From Chondrosia reniformis (lineage: Eukaryota > Porifera > Demospongiae > Chondrillida > Chondrillidae): a stretch of DNA of 64,000 bases. This document shows, in pieces, positions 37,366-50,500 of this stretch (positions are counted from its first letter, which is position 1; each line of letters opens with the position of its first letter). The DNA is taken from contig OX359191.1 in NCBI GenBank assembly GCA_947172415.1, forward strand, positions 7,425,130 to 7,489,129, written 5' to 3'. The translations under genes and the position numbers were made by a program. Below the pieces are notes generated by a model. That model was not told the origin of the DNA, searched no databases, and was given only the letters and a program-made list of their open reading frames with translations.

Positions 37366-37609
37366 TTTTTGGCATGCTAATCGTATCTATGACGTATACA
37401 TTCTCATTTCAGATTTTCAATTTGATTTCAGAGTGTATATATAATTTCCAAGAAAAATATGACGTCATAGAGGCCAAACATTTACACACAATCAACTGAA
37501 TAATATAAATACCCATATATTACCGCTAAATTCCAGTATCTATTGTAATTTTAAAGAAAGACGGCAACTGGAGCTTTTTGTGCCACTGAGTTTCTAACAA
37601 GGTTGCAAA
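37366..37609. promoter_or_regulatory. bidirectional promoter region (SF3B2 / 37610 gene)
   Basis: Only 244 bp separate the divergent start codons. The region includes a perfect palindromic CRE-type site TGACGTCA at 37460-37467 and a half site TGACGTAT near 37390. The regulatory role is inferred from position. Confidence 0.5.
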
Positions 37610-38299
37610 ATGCAAAAAGTAGCTGTTAACTTCAAAAAGGGTGTCAATAAAAGGTCTTATCCAGATAGTACTCGGACTGCTTTCTGTGTTAAATGGAAGA
37701 TGATGGGAGCTATAGAAGATATAACGACAAACGATCGTCATCTGAGCAGTGCGGATCAGTCAGATTTGCGGAAATGTCAATTGGACGCCAGAACGAGATT
37801 GCACTTGACTGGAAAGACAGCACCAGATCTTGAAGGAGTACAGGTCGAACTAAGCTGCCTTTTAAGGGAAATCGATGAGAACATATCGGACGTTGTTCCT
37901 CATTTGGACGATGCCTTTCTAAAGGCACAAAACTTTAATGACCTCCTGGAACGAATTAAGGAGGTCGTAATTAGAGAAATTGGCATACGCAGGGGTGACA
38001 ATGCGTTGCCACCAGTGCTTAGGGCGGCATTAATGGAGTATGTCGTTCTCCGAGAGTACACGAAGCGTCATCTCTGTAAAGTCTTCTCTCATTCAGCTGT
38101 CGATCTCCTGGTCAACATTGTGGAGGTGCTTACTTTAGAGTGTGTTCGGCGATACTATCACATCCATCCTACATCCCTCAGCAGTGGGATTCGAAACATT
38201 GGATCTCTGGTACAGTTATCCCCTCCCAAAGTTATATCTAGTTTGCTCGTTATGGGAGTAATTGTCCTAGGGCTGAAGTTTCTATGGAAACGACTTTAG
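37610..38299 (+). CDS. unidentified single-exon, tail-anchored protein
   Basis: 229 aa, one exon, ATG at 37610 in context AAAATGC. I do not recognise the family. The protein is rich in predicted helix from about residue 75 to 175 (VELSCLLREIDENISDV, LLERIKEVVIREIG, AALMEYVVLREYTKRH). It ends with a single hydrophobic segment (VISSLLVMGVIVLGLKFLW) followed by KRL, the layout of a tail-anchored membrane protein of the ER or mitochondrial outer membrane. There is no signal peptide, and no BH1-type NWGR or other motif that would place it in the Bcl-2 family. The open frame, codon use and promoter shared with SF3B2 argue for a real gene. Confidence 0.7.
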   Translation: MQKVAVNFKKGVNKRSYPDSTRTAFCVKWKMMGAIEDITTNDRHLSSADQSDLRKCQLDARTRLHLTGKTAPDLEGVQVELSCLLREIDENISDVVPHLDDAFLKAQNFNDLLERIKEVVIREIGIRRGDNALPPVLRAALMEYVVLREYTKRHLCKVFSHSAVDLLVNIVEVLTLECVRRYYHIHPTSLSSGIRNIGSLVQLSPPKVISSLLVMGVIVLGLKFLWKRL

Positions 38300-38597
38300 A
38301 CAACATTGCATATATACAGAGTATAATCTAATGTCTACCCTATAACAATGAAAGACATATAATTTTATTATTCCTATAACCTCAATTTTTATTTCATCAA
38401 TTTTTAATTACTCTCTGAACCATATGTCAGTATATGTACACTATCATTTTTCATTATTTTATATTATTTTCAAGAGTATGTATTAATAGTAATAAGGTAA
38501 AACAATACACCCTATTTAGTTAAAATTTAAAGCTAAAGAAAACAGAAATGAGACAAACTCAAATGTTTCAGTCACATATAAGTTACCTATAAATAAG
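38300..38597. other. tail-to-tail spacer
   Basis: AT-rich DNA between the stop codons of the 37610 gene and SCLY; nothing else is seen. Confidence 0.6.
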
Positions 38598-41500
38598 TTA
38601 GGAAGAGGACAAACTTTCAACTGCCTGTTTAAGGTCTTTCACAAACACTTCTACATCCTCTTTACTGGTATTCCGTCCAACACAAACCCGAAGTGAGTTC
38701 AGAGCAATCTCTCGAGGAATTCCAAAAGCCAATAGGACAGGAGAGGGTCTATGTGAGGGAGACCAACAAATGACAGCCTTGATTAAACACTTAAATGTTT
38801 AATTTTAATTGGTACACTATTTTACTTGTTACATTTCGCCAGAGATACTAAGAAAGATCGTTTGAAATGGCTACGATTAACCGATACCGAAATCTCACCA
38901 GAAAATTTTGTACAGAGAACAAAGGATTGATAAGGAGACCAAGAAGAAAAAGACTCTCAGGATAACTAATGAAAGGGGAATTCCCAGAAATTGATCAACA
39001 AAAAGGAAGAAGAGTCGATTTGTACATAAAGCTATTAACTCAATTCAGTGAATGAAAGTACTGACTTAATTCTCAAGCACATAATAATGGATTACAACAA
39101 TTTGCTAAATAGGAAAACAAATACAGCATTGACCTTCAGGTAGATACAGTCACAGAGGAGACTACTAGCCTGACCATAGCATAACAATTACAGTATTTTA
39201 GATCTTTCCTTCTTTCTAGCAAACTCTGCATGCTTAAAGGAGTCATCAATCACACCAATTGTAATGTTTGCAGAAGGACCTAAAATGTCACCTCTCTGAC
39301 CACTGAATTCTCTTCCTTGTGTGGATTTCTATGTTGACAAACAGCAAATTAAGCTGTACTGTCAGTGTGGTCACCATTGTAACAAAAAAGGACTGTGACC
39401 CAAAGGGGAAATCCCCACCGAAAACCCCTACTGACTTGAATAGTCACCAAGGTAACTGTAACAAAACCTCTGGCCACTGAAGGCAAGCCTCAATACATTT
39501 GCTGAATGAACTACTTAACTGTGTATATAGTCCAAGTGAGATAACACAATTGTTGACAAAGCAGCTATTATACAGGAAGGCCAGTTGTGTGTCACAATAT
39601 ATGATTACAAAATATACATACATACGAAGCAAATTAACTACTACAATTACAATTTGGGCTGGAAATCCATGTATGAGTCAAGCAGGTAATATTTCAAGTG
39701 CAAGTGTTATCATAAAGTGTTTGCATGGGCTGTACCCGGATTGCCAAAGCATTTCCCAAAGAAAACCCCAAATTATTTGAAACACCTACATAAGCCAACT
39801 CAAAGGCTTACTAGGCAAGCCTGTATTAAGTATAAAGCCGACCTCCAAACAAAGTTTATGTAGCTCTTCAATATTAGAGAGGCAATCAGTGGTTACCAGT
39901 TTTAATAAGACTTTGGCACTCCAGCCAAAATAAGACTAACTTGGCTGGTCTAATTACTTCCAGTGATTATTCACATTACAGTGCTATGCCATAAATACGT
40001 AAATAATCTACAACAATATTTTACCATATACATGGTTGACGTCATGTGAGGCTAAAGAAAATTTACTATTTACTATAATTGAGTGCATAATCCTTACTTC
40101 AGCTATCACGATACACCCAAACACAGAAGTGATGTGTATCTATGGCTAAATCACCATTTCAGTATGCTACTTCTGTATGGTTAGCCTTATCATATGATTA
40201 CTGACTTGTTTCATTCCTTTTTCCAGATATGCTAATCATGCACTGTTGCAAACACTGCCATCCCATCCCTACTTATAATTTCATTAGAAGATAGGTTTAT
40301 TCTCCTAACTGCACCAAAGTTATCTCTGAGATAGTTCATCTTTTAGTCTTTTGAGTGTCTAGAGACGTAGTTGGTTCCTTTAGAGATTTTGACATTTCGA
40401 TCCTGGGTCGCTGAAGAAGACCCCAAGGGTTGAAACATTTGAATCTCTAAAAAAACCAACTGCGTCTCTAGACACTCAAAAGTGAATAATCACTGAAAGT
40501 TATTAGACCATCTAACTTGAAGGTTTTTAATTATCTTTATAAATGCCATCCCCACTTAGAGAATACTGCCATAAATTCTGATATATCTACATACACGTAT
40601 ACAAATAGAATACCATTTTAATGGTAAAAGTGGTCAAGAGTTAATCAAATTAGTAGGATCCTTGTAAAATCACTTATTGCATAGTTTGACTCCTAAACAG
40701 TAAACAACTTTAGGAACTTAGATGGAGAAGACAAGTTCTAAAGTGGCTCTGATGACAGCTCTTGTACTTTTAACAGGAGCTGTTATCATTGAAGGAATAT
40801 TCATTTTTTGGATGCAACAAGAAATCAACTACATCAAGACTACCATCAACAGGGAAGATCCAGTGACTGTTATCAATACAGACACACCAAATGTGGAATT
40901 TGAAACTAAAGGTCAGTGCTTCTTTCAATCAGTATAGTACCATTAATCTACAGTATATGTGTATACGTAAGTGAGGTAATATAAGATAGTACTTAGGATG
41001 AATAGCTATTATAACCAGCTACATATTGCAGATGACTGAGTACTGCTCTCTTAGAAACATTTAGTAGACTAGACCTTTAAATAACTATATAGTCTTTTAA
41101 TGTTAAAAAGTATTTCATCTCTACACATTAAGGCTCTACTCTTGTCAATCATGCCTTGAGGAAAAGGCAAGAAACTGATGACAACTGTGAAGCAGTAAAA
41201 GTTGGATTACCAGGGAGAGATGGAAGAGATGGTCCTTCTGGTCAACCTGGCCCACCTGGTACTGCTGGTGCTGTTGGTTCCCCAGGAAGAGATGGCAGGG
41301 ATGCCGTCTGCTCTACCCAGCAAACAGGAGGAGGTGAGAAAGGAGAGAAAGGCTTCCCAGGGACAGATGGCACTCCCGGTCCCCCAGGGGCAGATGGCAC
41401 TCCCGGTCCCCCAGGGGTAGATGGCACTCCCGGTCCCCCAGGGGCAGATGGCACTACTGGTCCCCCAGGGGCAGATGGCACTCCTGGTCCCCCAGGGGTT

Positions 41501-44500
41501 GGTGCTAAGGGACAGAAAGGTGCACGAGGTATAGTAGGACCAAAGGGAGACACTGCCTCTAGCGGAGCTGTCTATGTCAGGTGGGGGAAGACTACATGTC
41601 CAAGTGGAGCTGATGTTGTGTATTCAGGAAGAGCAGCAGGTGCTAAATATGACCACAAAGGTGGTACCAGTGATCATCATTGTCTTCCTAACAATCCTCA
41701 ATATTTATTTCAGGACACTGCTAATACTTGGGTGACACAACTATATGGAGTAGAGTATGAGATGAGAGGTAGCACTTCACCATACAATAGCATATATCAA
41801 GCAGACATGCCTTGTGTGGTCTGTAATGCCAATGGTAGATCACAGCTGCTAATGGTTCCAGCTCGTTACACCTGCCCCACTGGGTGGAGTAGGGAGTACT
41901 ATGGATACATGATGACTGAGGGTGTAGACAGTGCTCGTGGAGGAAGAAAGACAACGATTTGTGTGGATGATTCAGCTGAAGCAGTTCCAGGAAGTGGAAC
42001 AAGGACCAATCCTTCTCCAGGTGTTATGATGAGGGCCAACTGCAACGGAATACCATGTCCTCCTTATCAGTCAAACAAACTGCTGACATGTGCAGTGTGC
42101 ACAAAGTAACAGAACAGTTCAGTAGAATGATAACAATAAACTGCTGCATACCCAAATATACGTACATCACTTTATACTCTAACAAATTTGAATACTAATG
42201 CTATCAGTTAGTCGGCCATCTTACTCAATTATGCAAATTGATCTTCAATTGATATAAAGTATAGTACAAATGCCTACTGTAGCCAGCTGGTAGCTATTAT
42301 AGGGCTATGCATTTCAATGGGAGTTGATAATAACAGGTGGCAAATGTGCTAGATACTGTTGCAAGCACTACCATCCCTGCTTCCAACTTATTTTTAAATG
42401 GTTTTTGATATTTATAAATACTTAGAGAATACTGCCATAAATTCTGATATATCTACATACGCATATACAAATAGAATACCATTTTAATGGCTGGTAAAAG
42501 TGGTCAAGAGTTAATCAAATTAGTGGGATCCTTGTAAAATCACTTATTGCATAGTTTGACTCCTAAACAGTAAACAACTTTAGAAGAATGGAGAAGACAA
42601 GTTCTAAAGTGGCTCTGATGATAGCCCTTGTAGTTTTAACAGGAGCTGTTATCATTGAAGGAATATTCATATTTTGGATGCAACAGGAAATCAACTACAT
42701 CAAGACTACCATCAACAGGGAAGATCCAGTGACTGTTGTCAATACAGACACACCAAATGTGGAATTTGAAACTAAAGGTATACATTATACACTGCTTCTT
42801 TCCATCAGTACTGTACTATAAAGTGCATGCATAAGCAAGGCAATACAAGATAGTACTCAGGATGAATAGCTCAATCATATCCCAGTATTGGTAGCTATAA
42901 ATATTGCAGAAACTGAGTACTGGTCTCCTAAAAACATTCAGTAGACTAGACCTATATGCAAGATAAATAAAAACATTTAAAGAATAAAATTAGAAGTAGG
43001 GATGGCAGTGCTTCCAACAGTCACTAGCAAATATGTAAAAAGTAGCAAAACAAGAAAGGGATCATGTGACAAGGATAACCATACAGAAGTGGCATATATA
43101 CTAAAATTTAAGTGACTTAACCATACACATCACTTACATGTTTGGGCACGCCATCCCTACTTCGGTTATCCCAATGCGCCCAATCAGTATAGTACCATTA
43201 ATCTATATTTAAGTGTATAAGTGAGGTAATATAAGACAGTACTTAGGATGAATAGCCATTATAACCAGCTACATATTGCAGATGACTGAGTACTGCTCTC
43301 TTAGAAACATTTCGTAGACTAGACCTTTAAATAACTATATAGTCTTTTAATGTTAAATAGTATTTCATCTCTACACATTAAGGCTCTACTCCTGTCAATC
43401 ATGCCTTGAGGAAAAGGCAAGAAACTGATGACAACTGTGAAGCAGTAAAAGTTGGATTACCAGGAAGAGATGGAAGAGATGGTCCTTCTGGTCCACCTGG
43501 CCCACCTGGTGCTGCTGGTGCTGTTGGTTCCCCAGGAAGAGATGGCAGGGATGCCGTCTGCTCTACCCAGCAAACAGGAGGAGGTGAGAAAGGCTCCCCA
43601 GGGGCAGATGGCACTCCCGGTCCCCCAGGGGCAGATGGCACTCCTGGTCCCCCAGGGGTTGGTGCTAAGGGACAGAAAGGTGCACGAGGTATAGTAGGAC
43701 CAAAGGGAGACACTGCCTCTAGTGGAGCTGTCTATGTCAGGTGGGGGAAGACTACATGTCCAAGTGGAGCTGATGTTGTGTATTCAGGAAGAGCAGCAGG
43801 TGTTAAATATGACCATAGAGGTGGTACCAGTGATCATCATTGTCTTCCTAACAATCCTCAATACTTATCTGGGGACACTGCCAATACTTGGGTGGCACAA
43901 CTGTATGGAGTAGAGTATGAGGTGGCAGGTAGCACTTCACCATACAATAGCATACATCAAGCAGACATGCCTTGTGTGGTCTGTAATGCCAATGGCAGAT
44001 CACAGCTGCTAATGGTTCCAGCTCGTTACACCTGTCCCACTGGGTGGAGTAGGGAGTACTATGGATACATGATGACTGAGGGTGCACACAGTTCTCGCGA
44101 AGGAAGAAAGACAACAATTTGTGTGGATAGTTCAGCTGAAGCAGTTCCAGGAAGCGGAGCAGACACCAATCCTTCTCCAGGTGTTATGATGAGGGCCAAT
44201 TGCAATGGAATACCATGTCCTCCTTATCAGTCAAACAAACTGCTGACATGTGCAGTGTGCACAAAGTAACAGAACAGTTCAGTAGAATGATAACAATAAA
44301 CTACATATCCAAATATACATCACTTTATACTCATTGACAAATTTGAGTACAAATGCTATCAGTTAGTCGGCCATATTACTCAATTATGTAACTCAATTCA
44401 AATTGATCTTTAATTGCAATAAATTATAATACATACACCTTATAAGCCAACATTTTGATGGGAGTTGATAGTAACAGGTGGCAAATGACAATGTTGCAAT

Positions 44501-47500
44501 CACTGCATCCTGCCATACTCTCTGATTATATAGCAACATACGTATATGTATATAACTGATATCTAATATGATACCATTTTAATGTGGTCAAGAGTTAATC
44601 AAACTGTGACAGTCTTTGTAAAATCATTAATTGTTGCATAGTTTGACTCCCTAAACAGTAAACAACTTTAGAAGGACGGAGAAGACAAGTTCTAAGTTTA
44701 TGCACAGTCAGATAAAACAATTGTTCATTCTTGTGAAAGGCAAAACAAAAAGTGCCAACTCAGCATTTAGCACAATGGCTTAAAATAGTAACAAGCTGAC
44801 TTTAGAATTACACAATGATGTGTAAGCATCAGTTACCATAGCAATGCCAAACAAACAAACTAGGCCAGTATTAATAGAAAATATCTTTCAGGTTGAGATA
44901 TTCAGTTGAACATATATACGTATATGTACGTATGTATGTGAAATGATTGGTTACATTTATTATAGCTTAATTGAAACAATTCATTATACAAATACATTAG
45001 TGACAGAGTACAGTGAAAGAAATATGGAAATACAAGTGAGACACTCATCTGATAGGCACAATTAAAAGAAGAACAATGTCTTCTACTTGATATTCAGTGA
45101 CTGCTCATTCCAAAGCTGATAAACTTGTGGTTTGCTTATCACTCATGCACAGGTTGCTAAGGGACATACATACATACATACACACTTACTCAAAGGCTGA
45201 CGACTTGCATGCTGGTCCAGTACTGACCATTGATCTTCCCAGTCTGCCGCTCACCTCCAGTCTGTGGTAGGGAGTGCCACATACAGCCATGTTACATGTA
45301 TTGGGCAAACGTGGCACCCCAGAATGACAGCCATTTATGTGTAGCTTATCATTAAAGGTTTCCTAGTAGTGGGAATAATATAAAATGTTATTATAACAAA
45401 ACTATTGTTCAAATCATTACATCAACAACCAAACTATCACTACGTAATGCAGATCCTTGAAAACAATGATAGTCTGTACATATTATCAGCTTTTACAGTC
45501 AAATGTACAGCTACGTACGTAGCTCTACTATTTTTATTAGATTAAGAGAAAAAGGAAACAAAAGAATAGACAATTAAAAATGGAGGATTATTATATAGAC
45601 CTTCAGTAGTGTTTCCATATAATCCCGCACCGACTCCATATGTGATTGATATTTATGTATATTATCTACTACTAGAGCAGAGGCCATTCCCAGACCAGCT
45701 ATCATTCCAACATTTTCAGTTCTGAAATGGAAATCAACACACATTTGGGTCAGGACATCAAATAAACATTGTCACATGACATGGGGTGCATACCCTGGTC
45801 TGTATCCCTTCTCATGGCAGCCTCCGTACATCAAAGGAGTTAGGGGACATCCCTTGGCACCACCTAAACCTCTCACATACAATGCACCATTTCTTGGCCC
45901 GTAAAACTACAGAAAGGGAACCAAACAGGGTCAATACTGGTGCTTGAGGTACAGGATTAGGGAACTAAACAGGGTCAATACTGGTGCTTGAGGTACAGGG
46001 TTAGGGAACTAAACAGGATCAATACTGGTGCTTGAGGTACAGGGTTAGGGAACTAAACAGGGTCAATACTGGTGCTTGAGGTACAGGGTTAGGGAACTAA
46101 ACAGGGTCAATACTGGTGCTTGAGGTACAGGGTTAGGGAACTAAACAGGATCAATACTGGTGCTTGAGGTACAGGGTTAGGGAACTAAACAGGGTCAATA
46201 CTGGTGCTTGAGGTACAGGGTTAGGGAACTAAACAGGGTCAATACTGGTGCTTGAGGTACAGGATTAGGGAACTAAACAGGGTCAATACTGGTGCTTGAG
46301 GTACAGGGTTAGGGAACTAAACAGGGTTAATACTGGTGCTTGAGGTACAGGGTTAGGGAACCAAACAGGATCAATACTGGTGCTTGAGGTACAGGGTTAG
46401 GGAACTAAACAGGGTCAATACTGGTGCTTGAGGTACAGGGTTAGGGAACTAAACAGGGTCAATACTGGTGCTTAAGGTACAGTGTTAGGGTTAGGGTTAG
46501 GGAACTAAACAGGGTCAATACTGGTGCTTGAGGTACAGGGTTAGGGAACTAAACAGGGTTAATACTGGTGCTCAAGGTACAGGGTTAGAGGGCTATATAC
46601 CAACTCAGTAGTAAGTACCTTATGGCCAGCAATAGACAGGTAATCTACTCTTAGTTCTGAGACATCAACTGGTATTTTTCCAATGGCCTTTGGAGAGAAA
46701 AATAAATGACATCTATTTAATATTTAGTAATGTCATGGTGTCATGTGATCTATAGAGACGTACAGTATGAAGAATATATCAACTACAACTAAAGACATAT
46801 CTTAGTATGTACAGAGTAGATATACATATAGTACAGACATACCCTATAGCCTAAAAATGTGTAATTTGGCAGTTTGGCGGTCTCACAGGTAACTGCCAAA
46901 TTTCCATTATTAAATAAACCCAGTTTAAAGCCAATTTTCCGGCTATATGGTATATAATATGTATTATGTATAGTGCTGACATAATGACCCTATATATTCA
47001 CGGGTGGTCGTCCAGTGCAGAATAGGTGTAAGTAGCATCATTGAATATACACACAGACACAGACCTGTGCAGTATCAGAAAGAAGAAATGGAAGAACTGT
47101 CTTCTGTGTCTCCCTGTGCTTCTGGACCAAACCAGCAATCTCCTTTATTGGCTAATGGTGTGGAATGTGCACACAAATATAATATGATATGGATATAATG
47201 CCAATACTAACCATTATAATTCCAGTCAAGTTGTTGGCCAACATGACACATACCAGTACTGTATTTGGCCTAAAGAAGAGTCATGTGATAATCATGTGAC
47301 AGTCACATGGATCACTATCCTAATCATATACAATTAATGCACCTGATGGCAGCCATAATGTCAAGAGGGTCTACCTGTCCAGTACTTTTGTTGACATTCA
47401 CAACTGTTAAATCTGTGGGTAAACATTAAAGAAAAACAAAAAATTCTAATAATAAATAATTAAGAATACGTTAACATTACAGGAAAACACCTGAAAATGT

Positions 47501-50500
47501 AGAAGTACATTTCCAGTGAGTCAGACCATCAACTGTAGATTCTGACATAACAACCTTGAATAAACAATGTAAGTTTTTACTGCATTATTTTTATACTTTT
47601 TATCTTTGTAACATCGTATAATTGCATTATTTTTGCTCTTGTCCGTAAAACTGGAGACTGTTGTATTTGTTAAAATCAAATTTCATGCATCAGAGATCCT
47701 TACTCAAGTGAATTAATGATTTAGGATATAAGTATTTTTATTTTAATGATTAAGTATTTAACAGGTTTGATGTCCATTTGAGTGAATTATGTATGTAGTT
47801 AGAACTATTTGTCTATGCTACTAAACTACTACCATTGATACACTTACCTATTTTTCCCTCTTCTTTCAACTTTTCTGCTGTTATAGCAACACATTCGTGT
47901 TCAACATTGGAGATGACCAGATGAGGAATTGCATCACCATCAGGTAGCATTGCACAACATTTGGCAGCAGTGTGAAGGACCATATTGCAAGACTGAGTAA
48001 TAAAATGAGAAATGTTAAACATAAAACAGGCAGGCTTCGTGTTAAAGTTGAGTGGAGAGTCTACAAGAAATTGCTTGAAACTGAATTATCATCCAAGATT
48101 GTCCCTTTATTTTGGGCTTTTCAACTAATCCCAGTACTTTGAGCTATAAGCTTCAGACAGTGTAGTAAATAAGGTCAAGTGTCTGCTTCCCTAGACTTGG
48201 ATTAGGAGAGGGTGCATAAAAATCATTCTTTGCTGTGAAGAGTCAAAAAAGAACAGAATCTGTGGTGAATATCCCTTGGCTTGATTATATCTCTCACCCT
48301 CACTCCTCTTTCCCCTTTCTCCCTCACTCCTCCTCTCTCCCTCCCCTCCCTTCCTCTCTCTCCGTCCCTTCCCTCCCTCTTCCTCCCCTCCCTACCCATC
48401 TCCCCGCAGTCCCTCATTATTATTCCATTCCAACACCCTCAAAAAGCTAATATGCATTTAAGCTTTACAGACAAACTGAAAAGTAGCAGAAAATCAATAG
48501 ACATACTGAGTAAAGAGAGAAATCTGTAGCTCATTGTATGAAAGAGAGAAATCTGTAGCTCATTGTATGAAAGAGAGAAATCTGTAGCTCATTGTATGAA
48601 AGAGAGAAATCTGTAGCTCATTGTATGAAAGAGAGAAATCTGTAGCTCATTGTATGAAAGAGAGAAATCTGTAGCTCATTGTATGAAAGAGAGAAATCTG
48701 TAGCTCATTGTATGAAAGAGAGAAATCTGTAGCTCATTGTATGAAAGAGAGAAATCTGTAGCTCATTGTATGAAAGAGAGAAATCTGTAGCTCATTGTAT
48801 GAAAGAGAGAAATCTGTAGCTCATTGTATGAAAGAGAGAAATCTGTAGCTCATTGTATGAAAGAGAGAAATCTGTAGCTCATTGTATGAAAGAGAGAAAT
48901 CTGTAGCTCATTGTATGAAAGAGAGAAATCTGTAGCTCATTGTATGAAAGAGAGAAATCTGTAGCTCATTGTATGAAAGAGAGAAATCTGTAGCTCATTG
49001 TATGAAAGAGAGAAATCTGTAGCTCATTGTATGAAAGAGAGAAATCTGTAGCTCATTGTATGAAAGAGAGAAATCTGTAGCTCATTGTATGAAAGAGAGA
49101 AATCTGTAGCTCATTGTATGAAAGAGAGACATCTGTAGCTCATTGTATGAAAGAGAGAAATCTGTAGCTCATTGTATTTATAATTACACACCCCACGTAC
49201 TTTACCTACATAGCACAATGAAAGGAGTCAAGTACACTTGTGGTAAGACTAGCAAAGCCTAATGTGGGCGAGATTGTTAAGCTACAACCAAAAGTGCTAG
49301 TTGGTAGATTGAACAACCAAAAACACATCAGTGGGACCATACTAGGAGTTTATGCACTTTTGAATAGTACAAATCTATGGTATGTACCAATTGATACAAA
49401 TAACCACAACCAACTCTTCAAGTCAACCTGATATGCTTCTCAATTTATTTAAGCAGAGAGCAACATGGCCGGAGAATGGAGATGTTCAATCACTGGATAG
49501 AGCTATTGAAAAGGTGTTTGGTAAGGCTCCTCTGTCAAGGAGTTTGTAAGTCAATGAAGAAGACATTAAGCTAGCCTATTTCATGACTGTGAATGTAAAT
49601 AGTTGGGTATCTTGGAGACATCTGACAAGTGTATGAGAAAATTAAAGGCTTCCTTGTTAGAGATTGCTTTTTATTAAGTATATACGTAGTGCCTGTAGTC
49701 TGATCAACACATCCCAAATATTTTAAAGATACAAATATAGGCAGCTTGTCCACAAGGCAAGAGGACTGTCCACAAGGCAAGAGGACTGTCCACAAGGCAA
49801 GAGGACTGTCCACAAGGCAAGAGGACTGTCCACAAGGCAAGAGGACTGTCCACAAGGCAAGAGGACTGTCCACAAGACAAGAGGACTGTCCACAAGGCAA
49901 GAGGACTGTCCACAGGGTAAGAGGACTGTCCACAAGGCAAGAGGACTGTCCACAAGGCAAGAGGACTGTCCACAAGGCAAGAGGACTGTCCACAGGGCAA
50001 GAGGACTGTCCACAGGGCAAGAGGACTGTCCACAAGGCAAGAGGACTGTCCACAAGGCAAGAGGACTGTCCACAAGGCAAGAGGACTGTCCACAAGGCAA
50101 GAGGACTGTCCACAGGGCAAGAGGACTGTCCACAAGGCAAGAGGACTGTCCACAGGGCAAGAGGACTGTCCACAAGGCAAGAGGACATTTTCTTCTTTTG
50201 TACGTACATATCAATGGAATGAATTTAAGGATAATTCTAATTGTCACTTACTTCAGTGGCCCCTGAAGTAAACACAATCTCTAAAGAGAGAAGAAGGACA
50301 CTTTAAGTTAATTAGACTATCAGTAAAATTAAGTTAATAAGAATTATATAGTCAGCTGACAAGCTACTAAAGACTTGCTGGCAAAATGATGTGCTTGACT
50401 TAAGAAAATCATGCTTTGCGCAAGCATTAAGAATGACCAAACAGGCTACTGTTAAGAGCACCTGTTTCTACAGGCTACTGTTAAGAGCACCTGTTTCTAC

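Larger units (their letters stand above)
38749..40721. other. SCLY intron segment
   Basis: The 3' part of the long last SCLY intron. It contains a foldback element (40349-40482), a diverged MITE copy (about 40085-40275) and one possible orphan exon on the minus strand (39188-39328). The upstream flank of the first collagen gene starts at about 40500. Confidence 0.55.

Noticed and set aside
37610..38299. Bcl-2 family assignment for the tail-anchored protein
   Set aside because: The helical body and anchor are suggestive, but no BH1 (NWGR) or clear BH3 motif can be read.
46480..46510. Telomere-like TTAGGGTTAGGG
   Set aside because: Only two units, as part of one variant of the 43-bp intronic repeat; not a telomere or clear fusion point.
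48514..49176. CRISPR-like regular repeat array (29 bp)
   Set aside because: Units are directly adjacent with no spacers, in an animal intron; an ordinary minisatellite. The same applies to the 28-, 31-, 20- and 43-bp arrays.
49240..49431. 63-codon ORF between two minisatellites
   Set aside because: No domain, no conserved context, lies within a SCLY intron.
49571..50247. Four long ORFs ([20 protein letters not shown] and [20 protein letters not shown] types)
   Set aside because: 20-bp minisatellite artefacts in a SCLY intron; overlapping frames on both strands cannot all be genes and none has other support.
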